Positions 1 to 9,247 are shown, numbered from the stretch's first letter. The stretch: DNA of 64,000 nt from Bacteroidaceae bacterium HV4-6-C5C (GCA_007896885.1 VOIU01000001.1:360840-424839); one strand, 5' to 3'. Made by a program: numbers and translations. Notes: generated by a model not told the origin, from the letters alone.

Positions 1-850
1 CAGTTTCTTGCATACAATGGATTAAATACTCTGCAGCAGCAGTCGGGGTTTTCACTCTTACATGAGCTACAGAATCAAGAACAGTATCATCTCGTTCATG
101 TCCAATGCCTGTTATAATAGGTATAGGGAATTGGGCACATGCTGCTGCAAGTAAATAAGTATCAAAACCAGATAAATCGGATGTCGCCCCCCCACCACGG
201 ATGATCACAACGACATCAAAATCGTCTATTCTGTCGAGTATCCGTTTAAGAGCTCCTAGTATGGAATCTTCAACGCGATCTCCCTGCATTAAAGCCGGGA
301 AAAGTTCGTTATAAAAATAGAAGCCCCTCGGATTATGAAGCAATTGATCGGAGAAATCTCCGTAGCCGGCAGCAGTAGTGGAAGATATCACAGCAATGCG
401 TTGCGGCAAAACAGGCATATCCAGTTCCTTATTCAAATTGATGACCCCATCAGCTTCCAATTGTTTCAGTATTTCCCGACGCTTACGCGCCATATCTCCT
501 AAAGTATAAGATGGATTAATATCTTGCACAGTGAGTGAATAACCATATAACTCATGAAAATTGACAGCAACCTGGACAAGCACCTTTATTCCTGCGACGA
601 ACATTTGACCGGTTGTCTCCTCGAAATAAGGTTTAAGCAAACGATATACGTTTGCCCAAATAGTACCCTTGGCTTTGGCTATTAAATTGTTGGTGCGCAA
701 ATCCTTCTGCACAAACTCCACGTAGCAATGTCCCGAACTATTAGTCCGTACATCACTCAACTCGGCCTCCACCCAATAAACATCAGGAAAGCACTGCTCC
801 AAACCACGCCTTACGAGAGCATTAAGATCATAGAGTGAAAGAGCATCCAT
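1..850 (-). CDS. xseA: Exodeoxyribonuclease VII large subunit, C-terminal end cut by window edge
   Basis: The minus-strand frame opens with ATG at 850 and stays open to position 1, giving about 283 residues starting MDALSLYDLNALVRRGLEQ. The N-terminal part matches the OB-fold domain of XseA. Further on are the family motifs GGGATSDLSGFD and GIGHERDDTVLD, which belong to the catalytic core. XseA with the small subunit XseB degrades single-stranded DNA to oligonucleotides in the cytoplasm. The start lies two bases after the stop of the upstream subtilase gene, so the two are probably co-transcribed. The C-terminal coiled-coil region and any xseB lie outside the window. Confidence 0.95.
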   Translation of the reverse strand, partial: MDALSLYDLNALVRRGLEQCFPDVYWVEAELSDVRTNSSGHCYVEFVQKDLRTNNLIAKAKGTIWANVYRLLKPYFEETTGQMFVAGIKVLVQVAVNFHELYGYSLTVQDINPSYTLGDMARKRREILKQLEADGVINLNKELDMPVLPQRIAVISSTTAAGYGDFSDQLLHNPRGFYFYNELFPALMQGDRVEDSILGALKRILDRIDDFDVVVIIRGGGATSDLSGFDTYLLAAACAQFPIPIITGIGHERDDTVLDSVAHVRVKTPTAAAEYLIHCMQET

Positions 851-852
851 TA

Positions 853-2265
853 TTATTTATTTATAAATGCCTGATTATTCACATGCGAAACATTGCCGGA
901 ACTTTGTTGCTGATAAGTTTCATAAGCTTTCCACATATCAGGTACGCCATAACCATATATATTATCAGGAAAAGAAGTGCGATCTCCAGATTTGCGAACG
1001 AGCTCAATCACTTCTTTTGCCGTTAGTGTAGGACATGCCTGCCATAGGCAAGCCACCATACCACACATAATCGGTGAGGAGAATGATGTACCGTTTGCTC
1101 TCCCTTGATTTCCATCGGTACGTATAACGTCAGCACCCAATCCCACAGCCACTACATCCGGTTTTACCCGGTTATCCGCAGTATTTCCAATAGAAGAAAA
1201 CGGAGCCAACACCGCTTTTTTATCCACAGCTCCTACCGTTAGTACATTTTCAGCATCTCCCGGAGGAGTTATTTTCTTCCAACTTCCTATGCCCGCATTT
1301 CCTGCACTGCAAACCAATATCATACCTTTACCAGCAATGCGGGAAGCTTGCCGAGACATCAAAGCATAGTGCCCATCGAGATTACGGTATTCATAATTCT
1401 TCGACTTATCGTCAAAGGTATAATATCCTAATGAAGTATTGATCACATCAACTCCCACACTATCAGCAAATTCTACAGCAGCAGCCCAATAATCCTGCTC
1501 CACAAGATTTTCAGAATATTCATCTTCACTACGCAACAGCCAAAAAGAAGCATCGGGAGCGGTACCTGTCATAATACCCGGTTTATTCATCCCAATACAC
1601 GACAGTACACCCATACCATGACTACTTTCTGCATAGATATCCGCTTTTGAATTCACAAAATCCTTTGTTCCGAGAATTTTTATGTTATCCATAGCTTTTA
1701 TTCTATCAGCATTATGAAAGCCAGCATCAATAATAGCAATTGTCATTCCTTTACCTCTGAAACCGGCATCATGTAGTTTATCTCCATTACTCAAATGAAT
1801 CTGAGTAATAGCCATGCCATATATACTGTCAGGATGGATAACTGGATTATTGATCAATGAGTCACGAGTGGTAGCCATTGATATCTTCTTTTTCCGGGGG
1901 GATGCCCATACCTTTTCAGTGGAACGCACAAAAGGAAGAGCGGCAATACGATCTATCTGTTTGGTGTCATTGCAAGAAACCGTCACAAAATTATCCCATT
2001 TCCCAACAGCCACAACATGTACGCCGTGCTTACGGATTTCATCAATATACTTACGGCACACAGGTAAATCGGTTGAATCAATTGCAAGATGCTGTTTCTG
2101 CCTGCGTTCAATAGCCTTTAGCGAAAGAAAGGCTTCCGGTTTATTTAATGTATAAGTTGTAACCGCCTTGTCTTTGAGGCTGATTCGATACTTTAACGTA
2201 TCTTGTTGAGCTGATGCTCCTCCCATCAAAAGAGAGCAAGCTACTAAAATAAAAAACTTTCTCAC
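853..2265 (-). CDS. Secreted subtilisin-like serine protease (peptidase S8)
   Basis: A 470-residue protein with a clear signal peptide (MRKFFILVACSLLMGGASAQ). The subtilase triad is visible: Asp180 in IAIIDAGF, His216 in SSHGMG and Ser394 in NGTSFSSP. The oxyanion Asn323 lies in SAGNAG. Residues 20-165 form an N-terminal part that may act as an inhibitor-type propeptide. The mature enzyme should act in the periplasm or at the cell surface; its substrate is not evident. The stop codon is two bases before the xseA start, an arrangement suggesting one transcript for two unrelated functions. No C-terminal sorting domain was recognised. Confidence 0.93.
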   Translation of the reverse strand: MRKFFILVACSLLMGGASAQQDTLKYRISLKDKAVTTYTLNKPEAFLSLKAIERRQKQHLAIDSTDLPVCRKYIDEIRKHGVHVVAVGKWDNFVTVSCNDTKQIDRIAALPFVRSTEKVWASPRKKKISMATTRDSLINNPVIHPDSIYGMAITQIHLSNGDKLHDAGFRGKGMTIAIIDAGFHNADRIKAMDNIKILGTKDFVNSKADIYAESSHGMGVLSCIGMNKPGIMTGTAPDASFWLLRSEDEYSENLVEQDYWAAAVEFADSVGVDVINTSLGYYTFDDKSKNYEYRNLDGHYALMSRQASRIAGKGMILVCSAGNAGIGSWKKITPPGDAENVLTVGAVDKKAVLAPFSSIGNTADNRVKPDVVAVGLGADVIRTDGNQGRANGTSFSSPIMCGMVACLWQACPTLTAKEVIELVRKSGDRTSFPDNIYGYGVPDMWKAYETYQQQSSGNVSHVNNQAFINK

Positions 2266-2665
2266 AGTGTACTTATTATTTTTTCAAGATTGAAACAGTA
2301 ATATATTCGGATTCTGAAACATACAAGTGTAATTAAAGCCACGGCATGCCTCATTAAATCAAATAATGCCACCAAGACTATTTTTTTCACCAACTCTATT
2401 TAGAAAGCAAAGATATAGAAAAAAGCTCCACCACAAGAAGTCGGTTAAAATAAAAATTCAGTCAAGCTGTAATGAGAGAAAAGAGTCTTAAATTCAACTT
2501 AAAAAAATGCAAGCATTAAACTACCCACTTATTTTAAATACTATAAGACATTGAGTATAAAGAGAAACGACAACTCAAGCAGATGTCTAATGAAAAGTTT
2601 TAGAAAACTATCAAGTGTAATAGAATTGAAATACAACTGCAATCATTTTATAACACAAATCTCTG

Positions 2666-2673
2666 CATCTTTG
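2666..2673 (+). promoter_or_regulatory. Candidate -7 box of the porin gene
   Basis: CATCTTTG differs by one base from the Bacteroides -7 consensus TAnnTTTG and lies about 30 bp before the ATG at 2704. No clear TTTG is seen 19-21 bp upstream, so the call is weak, but it supports the downstream start. Confidence 0.35.
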
Positions 2674-2703
2674 CAAATGAAATATATATTACATTTATAC
2701 TAT

Positions 2704-3756
2704 ATGAAAAAAATCATGCTTGCCCTCTGGGGAATCTCTCTTTTTGGCATAGCTTCAGCCCAAAATCACTATGGCAATGAAGATGGAAAGAAGGTGGACA
2801 AACAACAGTTGGAGACACAAGATTATCTACCGGAAGTACACGGTACCATCCGCAGTAAATACGAGTATCAGACTCAAATGAATGCAGGTCGTTTTGAAGT
2901 CCGCAATGCCCGCCTTAGTCTTACCGGAAACATCCTCCCTTCTGTAGCCTACAAAGCTGAGATAGATTTATCCGATGAAGGACAAATCAAAATGCTTGAT
3001 GCTTATGCCCGCCTCTATCCTCTCAAAGATTTCACCATCACGGCAGGCCAAATGCGTATTCCATTCACCATTGATGCCCATCGCTCACCTCATCAGCAAT
3101 ATTTTGCAAACCGCTCTTTCATCGCCAAACAAGTCGGTAATGTACGCGATGTGGGCATGACACTTGGATATGATGTTCACGGAGCAATGCCTATTATTTT
3201 TGAAGGGGGATTATATAATGGTTCAGGCTTAACTGATCAGAAAGAATGGCACAAAGAAGTCAATTTTTCAGGAAAAGCCCAACTCTTCCCTGCAAAAGGA
3301 GTAAATGTCACCTTAAGTGTGCAAAGTATAAAACCGCAAACGGTAAGAATGAATTCATACGACATCGGAACATATTATGAATTCGGAAGATTCCATATCG
3401 AAGGAGAATACCTTTATAAGCAATACTCCGATGATGCATTTGCCGGGGTACATTCGGTAAACAGCTTCATTAATTATGACTTACCATTAAAAGAAGTATT
3501 TCAAAAAATATCTTTTCTGGTAAGATATGATATGATGACAAACCACAGTAGCGGAACTCCTGATGCAACAACAGGGTTATTAAAGATAGACGATTACAAA
3601 AGACATCGTGTTACAGGAGGTCTCACATGTAGTCTAAGCAAAGCATTCAGAACAGACTTGCGACTAAATTTCGAAAAATATTTCTATGCAAAAAATAGTA
3701 TTGCCAAAGAGTCGGAACAAGACAAAATTGTAATGGAACTAATGATCCGCTTTTAA
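2704..3756 (+). CDS. Outer membrane porin of the phosphate-selective O/P type
   Basis: The frame is open from 2551, but the ATG at 2704 is chosen because it begins a signal peptide (MKKIMLALWGISLFGIASAQ) and lies after a candidate -7 box at 2666-2673. The protein has 350 residues. After the signal it shows repeated amphipathic strands typical of a 16-strand beta barrel, with GRFEVRNARLSLTGNI, MRIPFTIDAHR and a terminal MELMIRF ending in Phe. This pattern fits the OprO/OprP-like porin family found in Bacteroides. Substrate specificity cannot be read from the sequence. The gene stands alone and is convergent with the nitroreductase gene. Confidence 0.8.
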   Translation: MKKIMLALWGISLFGIASAQNHYGNEDGKKVDKQQLETQDYLPEVHGTIRSKYEYQTQMNAGRFEVRNARLSLTGNILPSVAYKAEIDLSDEGQIKMLDAYARLYPLKDFTITAGQMRIPFTIDAHRSPHQQYFANRSFIAKQVGNVRDVGMTLGYDVHGAMPIIFEGGLYNGSGLTDQKEWHKEVNFSGKAQLFPAKGVNVTLSVQSIKPQTVRMNSYDIGTYYEFGRFHIEGEYLYKQYSDDAFAGVHSVNSFINYDLPLKEVFQKISFLVRYDMMTNHSSGTPDATTGLLKIDDYKRHRVTGGLTCSLSKAFRTDLRLNFEKYFYAKNSIAKESEQDKIVMELMIRF

Positions 3757-3809
3757 GCAATATCTACCGAATTTGGCTAAATGGAAAGTCAGAATCCTAC
3801 GGCATAATA

Positions 3810-4469
3810 TTACTGTATGATTTTGACTTTTTCCGGATATCTTTGAGGCGCAACAGGTATCTCATCAGGATAACCTAAAGCAACGTTAATAGCTACTTCA
3901 TAATTTTCCGGAATGTGAATTGCTCTCAAAATATCCTGATTCGCCGGTAAATTAAGAACACTCACTAAGGTTCCTAACGGACAGGTACCCAAGCCCAATG
4001 CATGAGCACTCAACAATATATTTTGAAGCAAAATACCACAATCCATATAAGATATCTCACTGGACTTATCTCGTGCAATCACAATAACGGTAGGTGCATG
4101 ATGAAAAATGCTAAATCCCGGTTCTTTGTATTTAGCTGCACTCCCTTGCAAAGTCTTTCCTTCAGCAAACTTCAAAAAGCGTTTATTGATATCTTCCAAT
4201 AATCGGGGGTTTTGAATCACCCTAACTTCCCAAGGCTGTTTATTCAATGCACTAGGGGCAAATATCGCACATTTCATAATCGTATCAATATCTGATTTCC
4301 CGACTTGTTCCTCTTTAAACTTACGAATAGAGCGCCTTGTTAATATATTGTTCAAGATGGCATCTTTCTGCGAACCGCTATAAAACACTGGATCAGGAGC
4401 TTGCTTACAACCGGCAAGTAAGATCAAACCAATACTGCACAGACTTAAAAGATAGATTATCTTTTTCAT
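3810..4469 (-). CDS. Lipoprotein nitroreductase-family flavoenzyme
   Basis: A 219-residue protein. The N-terminus is a lipoprotein signal (MKKIIYLLSLCSIGLILLAGC) with lipobox Cys21. Residues 41-219 are a complete nitroreductase domain: TRRSIRKF and SALNKQPW for FMN contact, then the central hydrophobic core and C-terminal GYPDE. Family members use FMN and NAD(P)H, normally in the cytosol. Here the signal places the enzyme outside the inner membrane, where NAD(P)H is absent. It is the last gene of the Rnf-like operon, 13 bp after the RnfD-like gene, so electrons could be fed through those membrane proteins. The electron acceptor is unknown. Confidence 0.88.
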   Translation of the reverse strand: MKKIIYLLSLCSIGLILLAGCKQAPDPVFYSGSQKDAILNNILTRRSIRKFKEEQVGKSDIDTIMKCAIFAPSALNKQPWEVRVIQNPRLLEDINKRFLKFAEGKTLQGSAAKYKEPGFSIFHHAPTVIVIARDKSSEISYMDCGILLQNILLSAHALGLGTCPLGTLVSVLNLPANQDILRAIHIPENYEVAINVALGYPDEIPVAPQRYPEKVKIIQ

Positions 4470-4482
4470 AATAACATAATTA

Positions 4483-5565
4483 TTAAATGTATTTGCTTAG
4501 TTGCTTATGATAGACAAAGATGAATTTTAAGACCAAATAAACAATGAAAATATAAATCAGATAAGGAATGAAATGATAATTGTATAATGCGGAAACAGCA
4601 AATGCAACCATCAATATGGACAATGCCAAAAGAAACATATCTTCTGCTCGGATCATCCAGTCCATCTGGCCACCCCAGACTTTAGGGCGGAATATCTTAT
4701 TGACATAACCTGCGAAACCGTTTAATATTAGAATAGAGTAGGACATGTATTCATACCTGACACCTGTCTTTATCAGTATTAGACTAACTACACCGATCAT
4801 TGCCCCATAGAAAAGCTTTCCTTTCGATGTTACGGGACTAGTAGGCATATCGGTAGCCATAAAGATTGCAGCGAATAAAATACCTGCAACAGAATACTTC
4901 ATTGGCACTTCACCCTGCAACAGCCAAGCACCTAACGCAAAAGAAGCTAGAAGAGAGAAAGGTATATGCCACGATATCCTGTTCCGCATCAAAAGATAAA
5001 AACCACCCAATGCGATGCCCAAGATGGAATATTCACCTAAAGCACCACTAGTTTTATATACCAGACTATCGGAAAAAGCATTCATCACGTCACTCGCAAA
5101 AAAGCTGAAACCGTGCAGACCAGGAATATTGACAGAAGCCTTTTTTGCCCAAAGTGCAGCTCCATTCATAATTAAGGGAAAGAAGACCGCCATAAGTTCC
5201 CGCCCGATAAGAGCCGGGTTAAACCTATTCTTTCCGATTCCACCCCATAACACTTTACCGAAGATAACTGCCGACACTGCACCGAACGCCACGACATGTA
5301 ATGGGGTATTAGGCGAAAGAATAAAAGCCAAAAGTAATCCGGTTATAATCCCTGATCCGTCGAATAATGTATTCTTCCTTCCTAAAAATAGCCAAGAAGA
5401 TAAAAGCTCAGCCAATAAAGCAAAGGTTATGGATGTAGAGATGACAGCTAAAGCAGTCCAACCGTAAGCTAGATAGGCTACAACAATCAGAGGAAATAAA
5501 GAGATCATGACATCTACCATTATTCCTCTTACCGATATATTGGATTTTATATATGGATTAGTCAT
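4483..5565 (-). CDS. RnfD-like membrane subunit of an electron transfer complex
   Basis: A 360-residue polytopic protein of the RnfD/NqrB family. Recognisable stretches are FDGSGIITGLLLAF, GKNRFNPALIGRE and MATDMPTSPVT, all typical of RnfD. RnfD normally carries covalent FMN on a Thr in an SGAT motif; the corresponding place here reads TSGALG (residues 172-177), so the acceptor Thr appears to be Leu176. The gene overlaps the RnfC-like gene by 8 bp. It should sit in the inner membrane and pass electrons from the cytoplasmic RnfC-like subunit across the membrane. No rnfA, B, E or G gene lies next to it. Confidence 0.85.
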   Translation of the reverse strand: MTNPYIKSNISVRGIMVDVMISLFPLIVVAYLAYGWTALAVISTSITFALLAELLSSWLFLGRKNTLFDGSGIITGLLLAFILSPNTPLHVVAFGAVSAVIFGKVLWGGIGKNRFNPALIGRELMAVFFPLIMNGAALWAKKASVNIPGLHGFSFFASDVMNAFSDSLVYKTSGALGEYSILGIALGGFYLLMRNRISWHIPFSLLASFALGAWLLQGEVPMKYSVAGILFAAIFMATDMPTSPVTSKGKLFYGAMIGVVSLILIKTGVRYEYMSYSILILNGFAGYVNKIFRPKVWGGQMDWMIRAEDMFLLALSILMVAFAVSALYNYHFIPYLIYIFIVYLVLKFIFVYHKQLSKYI

Positions 5566-6841
5566 TTTTTCCTTTTTTCAACATGCTTATCAATTGCTTA
5601 CCTCGACGGATATGGCTTATCAATGGTATCTCACTCGGACAAATATATTCACAAGCCGCACATTCAATACAATCATTAACATTATATTTACTCAAATGTG
5701 GAATATTAGAATTGCTAGTTTGTTGAATAAACTCGAGAGGCATTAACCTTTGAGGACAAACCTCCACACAATATCCACATCCGATACAGTTTTCAATCTT
5801 TTGATTGATTTGTGGTAACAGCATAAGCCCACCTGTACCTTTGTCAATACTGGCGGAAAGCGGTTCAACAATCGTACCCATCATCGGCCCTCCTTTTACA
5901 ACCAATGCAATATTCCGATCATCATATTCGGGTACTAAGTACTTTAACATTTCTTCAATCGGAGTCCCTATCTTCACCAGATAGTTTCCCCCCAATGCTT
6001 TTTCTTTATCGGATAAAGAAACTATTCTTTCTATATATTTCTGCCTCTGATAAACAGCTTTATAAATCTCCCAAAGCGTAGCAACATTATTTACGACTAT
6101 TCCTATTGAAGAAGGTAAAACTCCTTTTCTAAGTTCTATACCTGTCACTGTTTTGATAAGCTGGAGTTCACCGCCTTGCGGATAATTATCAGGAACGATC
6201 TTGATAGCTAAAGGTAGAGAAGCAAATAGAGAAGAACTTTCAAAGTTTTTCTGAAGCTCTTTGTTCTGTCGCTCCAGAGTGATTACAATATGTTTTGCCT
6301 TGATAATTTTCTGAACGCAAGCTATTCCGCCTAAAATTTGTTCGGGATATTCACTCATCAATGCATAATCAGCGGTTAAATAAGGCTCACACTCAGTCCC
6401 ATTGACTATGAAATAATCAACCTGCCGATCCCCATCGAATAAATACTTGGCATAAGTAGGAAACTGAGCGCCACCACAACCAACAATCCCGGATTCTTTT
6501 ATCAATAGTAGCAATTCCTCACCGGATAGATCATTCGGATCAAAGTAAAGCTTATCTTCCTCTAATTCTAAAAAGTCATTCTTTATAGATAGATACAGCC
6601 CATCCCAATCCGGTTCGGATGATACCCAACCAGACACCGGAGAATGAATAGAATTATAAAAAGGTGAATTAGATTCTGCCACAAGCTGATTCTTACGCAC
6701 ATAATCTCCAGCTACAACAACGGGCTGCATCAATGTGCCCCCAAAAGCCTTAAGTGGTAATCTATACCTCTTCAGTGGATTCAGGCTAGTAATAGCTCGT
6801 TTTTTATTTTCTTTCTTCGTCGAAGGAATTAGTAAGTTCAT
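5558..6841 (-). CDS. RnfC-like NADH-oxidising iron-sulfur subunit
   Basis: A 427-residue soluble protein. The N-terminal 90 residues resemble the RnfC barrel-sandwich domain. GCGGAQFPTYAKY (121-133) and NGTECEPYLTADY (147-159) match the FMN/NADH-binding motifs of RnfC/NuoF (canonical GxGGAGFPT and NxxECEPY). Two 4Fe-4S motifs follow: Cys352/355/358/362 and Cys391/394/397/401. The shorter size and lack of the long Ala/Lys-rich C-terminal tail of proteobacterial RnfC are as in many anaerobes. The gene overlaps its neighbours on both sides. Its inferred role is cytosolic entry of NADH electrons into the membrane module. Confidence 0.88.
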   Translation of the reverse strand: MNLLIPSTKKENKKRAITSLNPLKRYRLPLKAFGGTLMQPVVVAGDYVRKNQLVAESNSPFYNSIHSPVSGWVSSEPDWDGLYLSIKNDFLELEEDKLYFDPNDLSGEELLLLIKESGIVGCGGAQFPTYAKYLFDGDRQVDYFIVNGTECEPYLTADYALMSEYPEQILGGIACVQKIIKAKHIVITLERQNKELQKNFESSSLFASLPLAIKIVPDNYPQGGELQLIKTVTGIELRKGVLPSSIGIVVNNVATLWEIYKAVYQRQKYIERIVSLSDKEKALGGNYLVKIGTPIEEMLKYLVPEYDDRNIALVVKGGPMMGTIVEPLSASIDKGTGGLMLLPQINQKIENCIGCGYCVEVCPQRLMPLEFIQQTSNSNIPHLSKYNVNDCIECAACEYICPSEIPLISHIRRGKQLISMLKKGKND

Positions 6842-7746
6842 AACTTATAATATTGTAAGGATTCATCAATCAAATACCCGGTAAATGGGTATAATGATTT
6901 CAAATTTTGAGCAAACAATAAAAGATCTTCATGCGGAGAAGCCATTAAAGCTGTCGAAAAAGCATCGCCCCAAAATGCTTCTTTAGTAAATATACCTACT
7001 TGCAAGGTTCGTGAAGGCATTCCAGTCCGGGCATTCAATATATGGCTATAACGCCGGTTCTCAATTTCGATATAATTATTCGCTTGCCCCGACAAACTGA
7101 AGCACCCATCTTTTATTACCTCCGTTCTTGAGATCTCATCAGAATGTAAAGGATGCGGAATATTGATGTTCCAAGTTGGGTTATCCAACGAATTAATGCC
7201 GCATATTGTGCTCCCACCGGCATTCACTATTGCATCATCGATGCCATGCCCACGCAAAAAATCAATTAAACGATCGACAGCATAAGCCTTAATGAAAGAG
7301 CCTGTGATCAACTCCTGATCTTCCCCAATCTTTACCCTATTAACACCGACTTCAATACGGGAATAATCAACCAGTGCCAAAGTACGCTTCAAATCTCCTT
7401 TCAGAGGTACATGCTGTATGTCTTTAGAATAAAATCCCCAAAGCTTTAATAAAGGCATGATACTAATATCATAAATCCCCTTAACAGCATCAGAGATAGC
7501 TATAAGCTGGTTTATTAACCAAATCGTTGTTTCATCAACCTCCACATATTCTCCGGCATTTCTATTTATCCGCTCAAAATATGAGTCTTTTCGATATGAA
7601 TTATATTGTTGATCAATATTCGATAATAAATTGAAGCATTGGTCTAAGAATTCCAGTCTATACTTGATTGGAATTTTAATTCTCACCTGACCATGAAAAA
7701 GTTCTTGAGTACCAACATGATAATATTTAGTGGGTATCTGAGGCAT
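6838..7746 (-). CDS. ApbE-like FMN transferase
   Basis: A 302-residue member of the ApbE family, which attaches FMN to Thr/Ser of target proteins. Visible family motifs are SYRKDSYFERINRNAG, GIYDISIMPLLKLWG, IKAYAVDRL, NAGGSTICG, SGQANNYIEI, YSHILNARTGMPS and the metal-site stretch GDAFSTALM. Unlike most ApbE proteins it has no signal peptide or lipobox at the start used here, and the upstream frame overlaps the preceding gene by 20 bp. It overlaps the RnfC-like gene by 4 bp. No neighbouring protein has a clear ApbE acceptor motif of the form SGA[ST]xx[ST]. Confidence 0.82.
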   Translation of the reverse strand: MPQIPTKYYHVGTQELFHGQVRIKIPIKYRLEFLDQCFNLLSNIDQQYNSYRKDSYFERINRNAGEYVEVDETTIWLINQLIAISDAVKGIYDISIMPLLKLWGFYSKDIQHVPLKGDLKRTLALVDYSRIEVGVNRVKIGEDQELITGSFIKAYAVDRLIDFLRGHGIDDAIVNAGGSTICGINSLDNPTWNINIPHPLHSDEISRTEVIKDGCFSLSGQANNYIEIENRRYSHILNARTGMPSRTLQVGIFTKEAFWGDAFSTALMASPHEDLLLFAQNLKSLYPFTGYLIDESLQYYKL

Positions 7747-8059
7747 TTTCGGGTTGCTGGTTGGTTTCTACATGTGTTTCCGTCTTATTCTCTATTTTCT
7801 TCTTTCGAACAACCTTTTTCTGCTTTTTTATGTGAACTGGGTGATATGTAGGAGGTTGCTCCAACCATTTTCCTGAAATAGAGTCATAAAACACCTTTTG
7901 TACTTCAAATTTCGATGCCGCATCTTCATTCGCGCGCAAAGAGTCCAATTGTTTCTTTTTAGCTATATTTTCGGCTTTGAGTTTTTCCCACAAATCTGAA
8001 TTGCCAAATAAAAGCAAAAACAAACCCAAGCCATACAATAAAATCGATTTCCAACGCAT
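7727..8059 (-). CDS. Small single-pass membrane protein, first gene of the Rnf-like operon
   Basis: A 110-residue protein with one N-terminal membrane segment (residues 5-20), then a short helical stretch and a Lys-rich, Glu/Asn-rich tail (VRKKKIENKTETHVETNQQ). It is not recognised as a known family. Its 3' end overlaps the ApbE-like gene by 20 bp, so translational coupling is likely. It may be an assembly or anchoring factor for the electron transfer module, but that is inferred only from position. Confidence 0.7.
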   Translation of the reverse strand: MRWKSILLYGLGLFLLLFGNSDLWEKLKAENIAKKKQLDSLRANEDAASKFEVQKVFYDSISGKWLEQPPTYHPVHIKKQKKVVRKKKIENKTETHVETNQQPENASDTH

Positions 8060-8099
8060 AACCTCAGATACCTATTATTTCCATTACTATAAAATAGAA

Positions 8100-8138
8100 G
8101 AAACGCGGAGAATGTAATTACTGTTTGTTCCGCGTTTC
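8100..8138 (-). terminator. Terminator hairpin downstream of the phosphoesterase gene
   Basis: GAAACGCGGA (8100-8109) and TCCGCGTTTC (8129-8138) form a perfect 10-bp stem with a 19-nt loop. On the minus strand it is followed by a moderately T-rich stretch. It separates the phosphoesterase gene from the Rnf-like operon. Confidence 0.65.
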
Positions 8139-8182
8139 ATAAAATATGATAAAAAATTCTTAGATCACAATAACCCTATTAA

Positions 8183-9199
8183 TTATTCAGTAACCAAAGG
8201 TCGTTTTCTCCAATCATCCTTTGTATAACTATCAGGGTAGACACTCTTATTCACCACTTCTCCACCTTTCTGACGAATCCATGTCACAAAAGAGCGTGCA
8301 TTCTCTTTCAAGACAATCACACGGGCCCCATTCGGCAGGTGATTGTATTCCGTGTTCCCACCTGTAAAACGCCCGTAAGCTAACAAAATGCCTTTCCACA
8401 TTACAGAATAATCATTATCATGATCATGGCCAACAAATGTTGCCATCACATCACCCGACTCTTTCATGGCAGTAAACATCCCTGAATTTAAAACTGGAGC
8501 GCAGGCTTTTTCCATACGAGTCCCAAGCAAGATGGCATCCTCATCGGAAGTAGCTTCATTGTATTCAGGTAAGGGAATATGAAAGAATGCCAATGCCGGC
8601 AGTGTGCGGCCACCATTTTTCTCTTTACACAATGCACTCTGGTGGCGATACCAATTCACCTGATCAAAAGTCAACCAATCATAACCTTTCACATCTTGCA
8701 ATTTGGAATAAGAGTGAGAATCAAAACAATACAATAGAGCTGCATCCTTTTTACCATCATTAGATTTTACAAAAAGGAGGTAGTCCGGCGATTCCAAAGT
8801 GCCTCGATCCGGTTGAATATTATAGGGCATTGAGCGTATCACATCGTAAAGTTCCCCACGGGTTTTGCCTTGTTCGTTATCATGATTGCCAAAAGTCACA
8901 ACAAAAGGAATCTTATGTGATGAAACGCATGAAAGTACGGTGCGCATAGCTGTATCGGCAGGTGCAGCATACACAATATCACCGGTTAGGACAACAAGAT
9001 CGGGGCGTTCAGCTTCCAGGACCTCATTAATTCTCTTTAGAGCTGCATCAGATGCAGGATTGCTGTATTTGAAATGCACATCTGTAAACTGGACTATTTT
9101 AAATTCACCATTCTTATTAAACTTCAATACACTTTGCGCTTGGCAGAACAATATTGCCAAAGAGGCTAAAAATAAAATTAAACTTCTTTTCATATTCAA
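8183..9199 (-). CDS. Secreted calcineurin-like metallophosphoesterase
   Basis: A 338-residue protein with a signal peptide (KRSLILFLASLAILFCQAQ). The five metallophosphoesterase blocks are present: FTDVH (Asp40, His42), GDIV (Asp74), GNHDN (Asn105, His106, Asp107), a His in FFHIPLPEY, and FVGHDHDND. These residues bind the dinuclear metal centre. The closest resemblance by eye is to the Dcr2/purple-acid-like phosphatases. It should act in the periplasm or outside the cell on phosphate esters; the substrate is unknown. ATG codons at 9199 and 9193 are both possible starts. The gene is bounded by hairpins and seems monocistronic. Confidence 0.88.
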   Translation of the reverse strand: MNMKRSLILFLASLAILFCQAQSVLKFNKNGEFKIVQFTDVHFKYSNPASDAALKRINEVLEAERPDLVVLTGDIVYAAPADTAMRTVLSCVSSHKIPFVVTFGNHDNEQGKTRGELYDVIRSMPYNIQPDRGTLESPDYLLFVKSNDGKKDAALLYCFDSHSYSKLQDVKGYDWLTFDQVNWYRHQSALCKEKNGGRTLPALAFFHIPLPEYNEATSDEDAILLGTRMEKACAPVLNSGMFTAMKESGDVMATFVGHDHDNDYSVMWKGILLAYGRFTGGNTEYNHLPNGARVIVLKENARSFVTWIRQKGGEVVNKSVYPDSYTKDDWRKRPLVTE

Positions 9200-9247
9200 A
9201 TTAATTAGATTAACATCCCGCGTGAATAAATAAAGGGAGAAATAGCA

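Noticed and set aside
8040..8180. A Rex operator before the Rnf-like operon
   Set aside because: No TTGTGAA...TTCACAA-like palindrome is present there.
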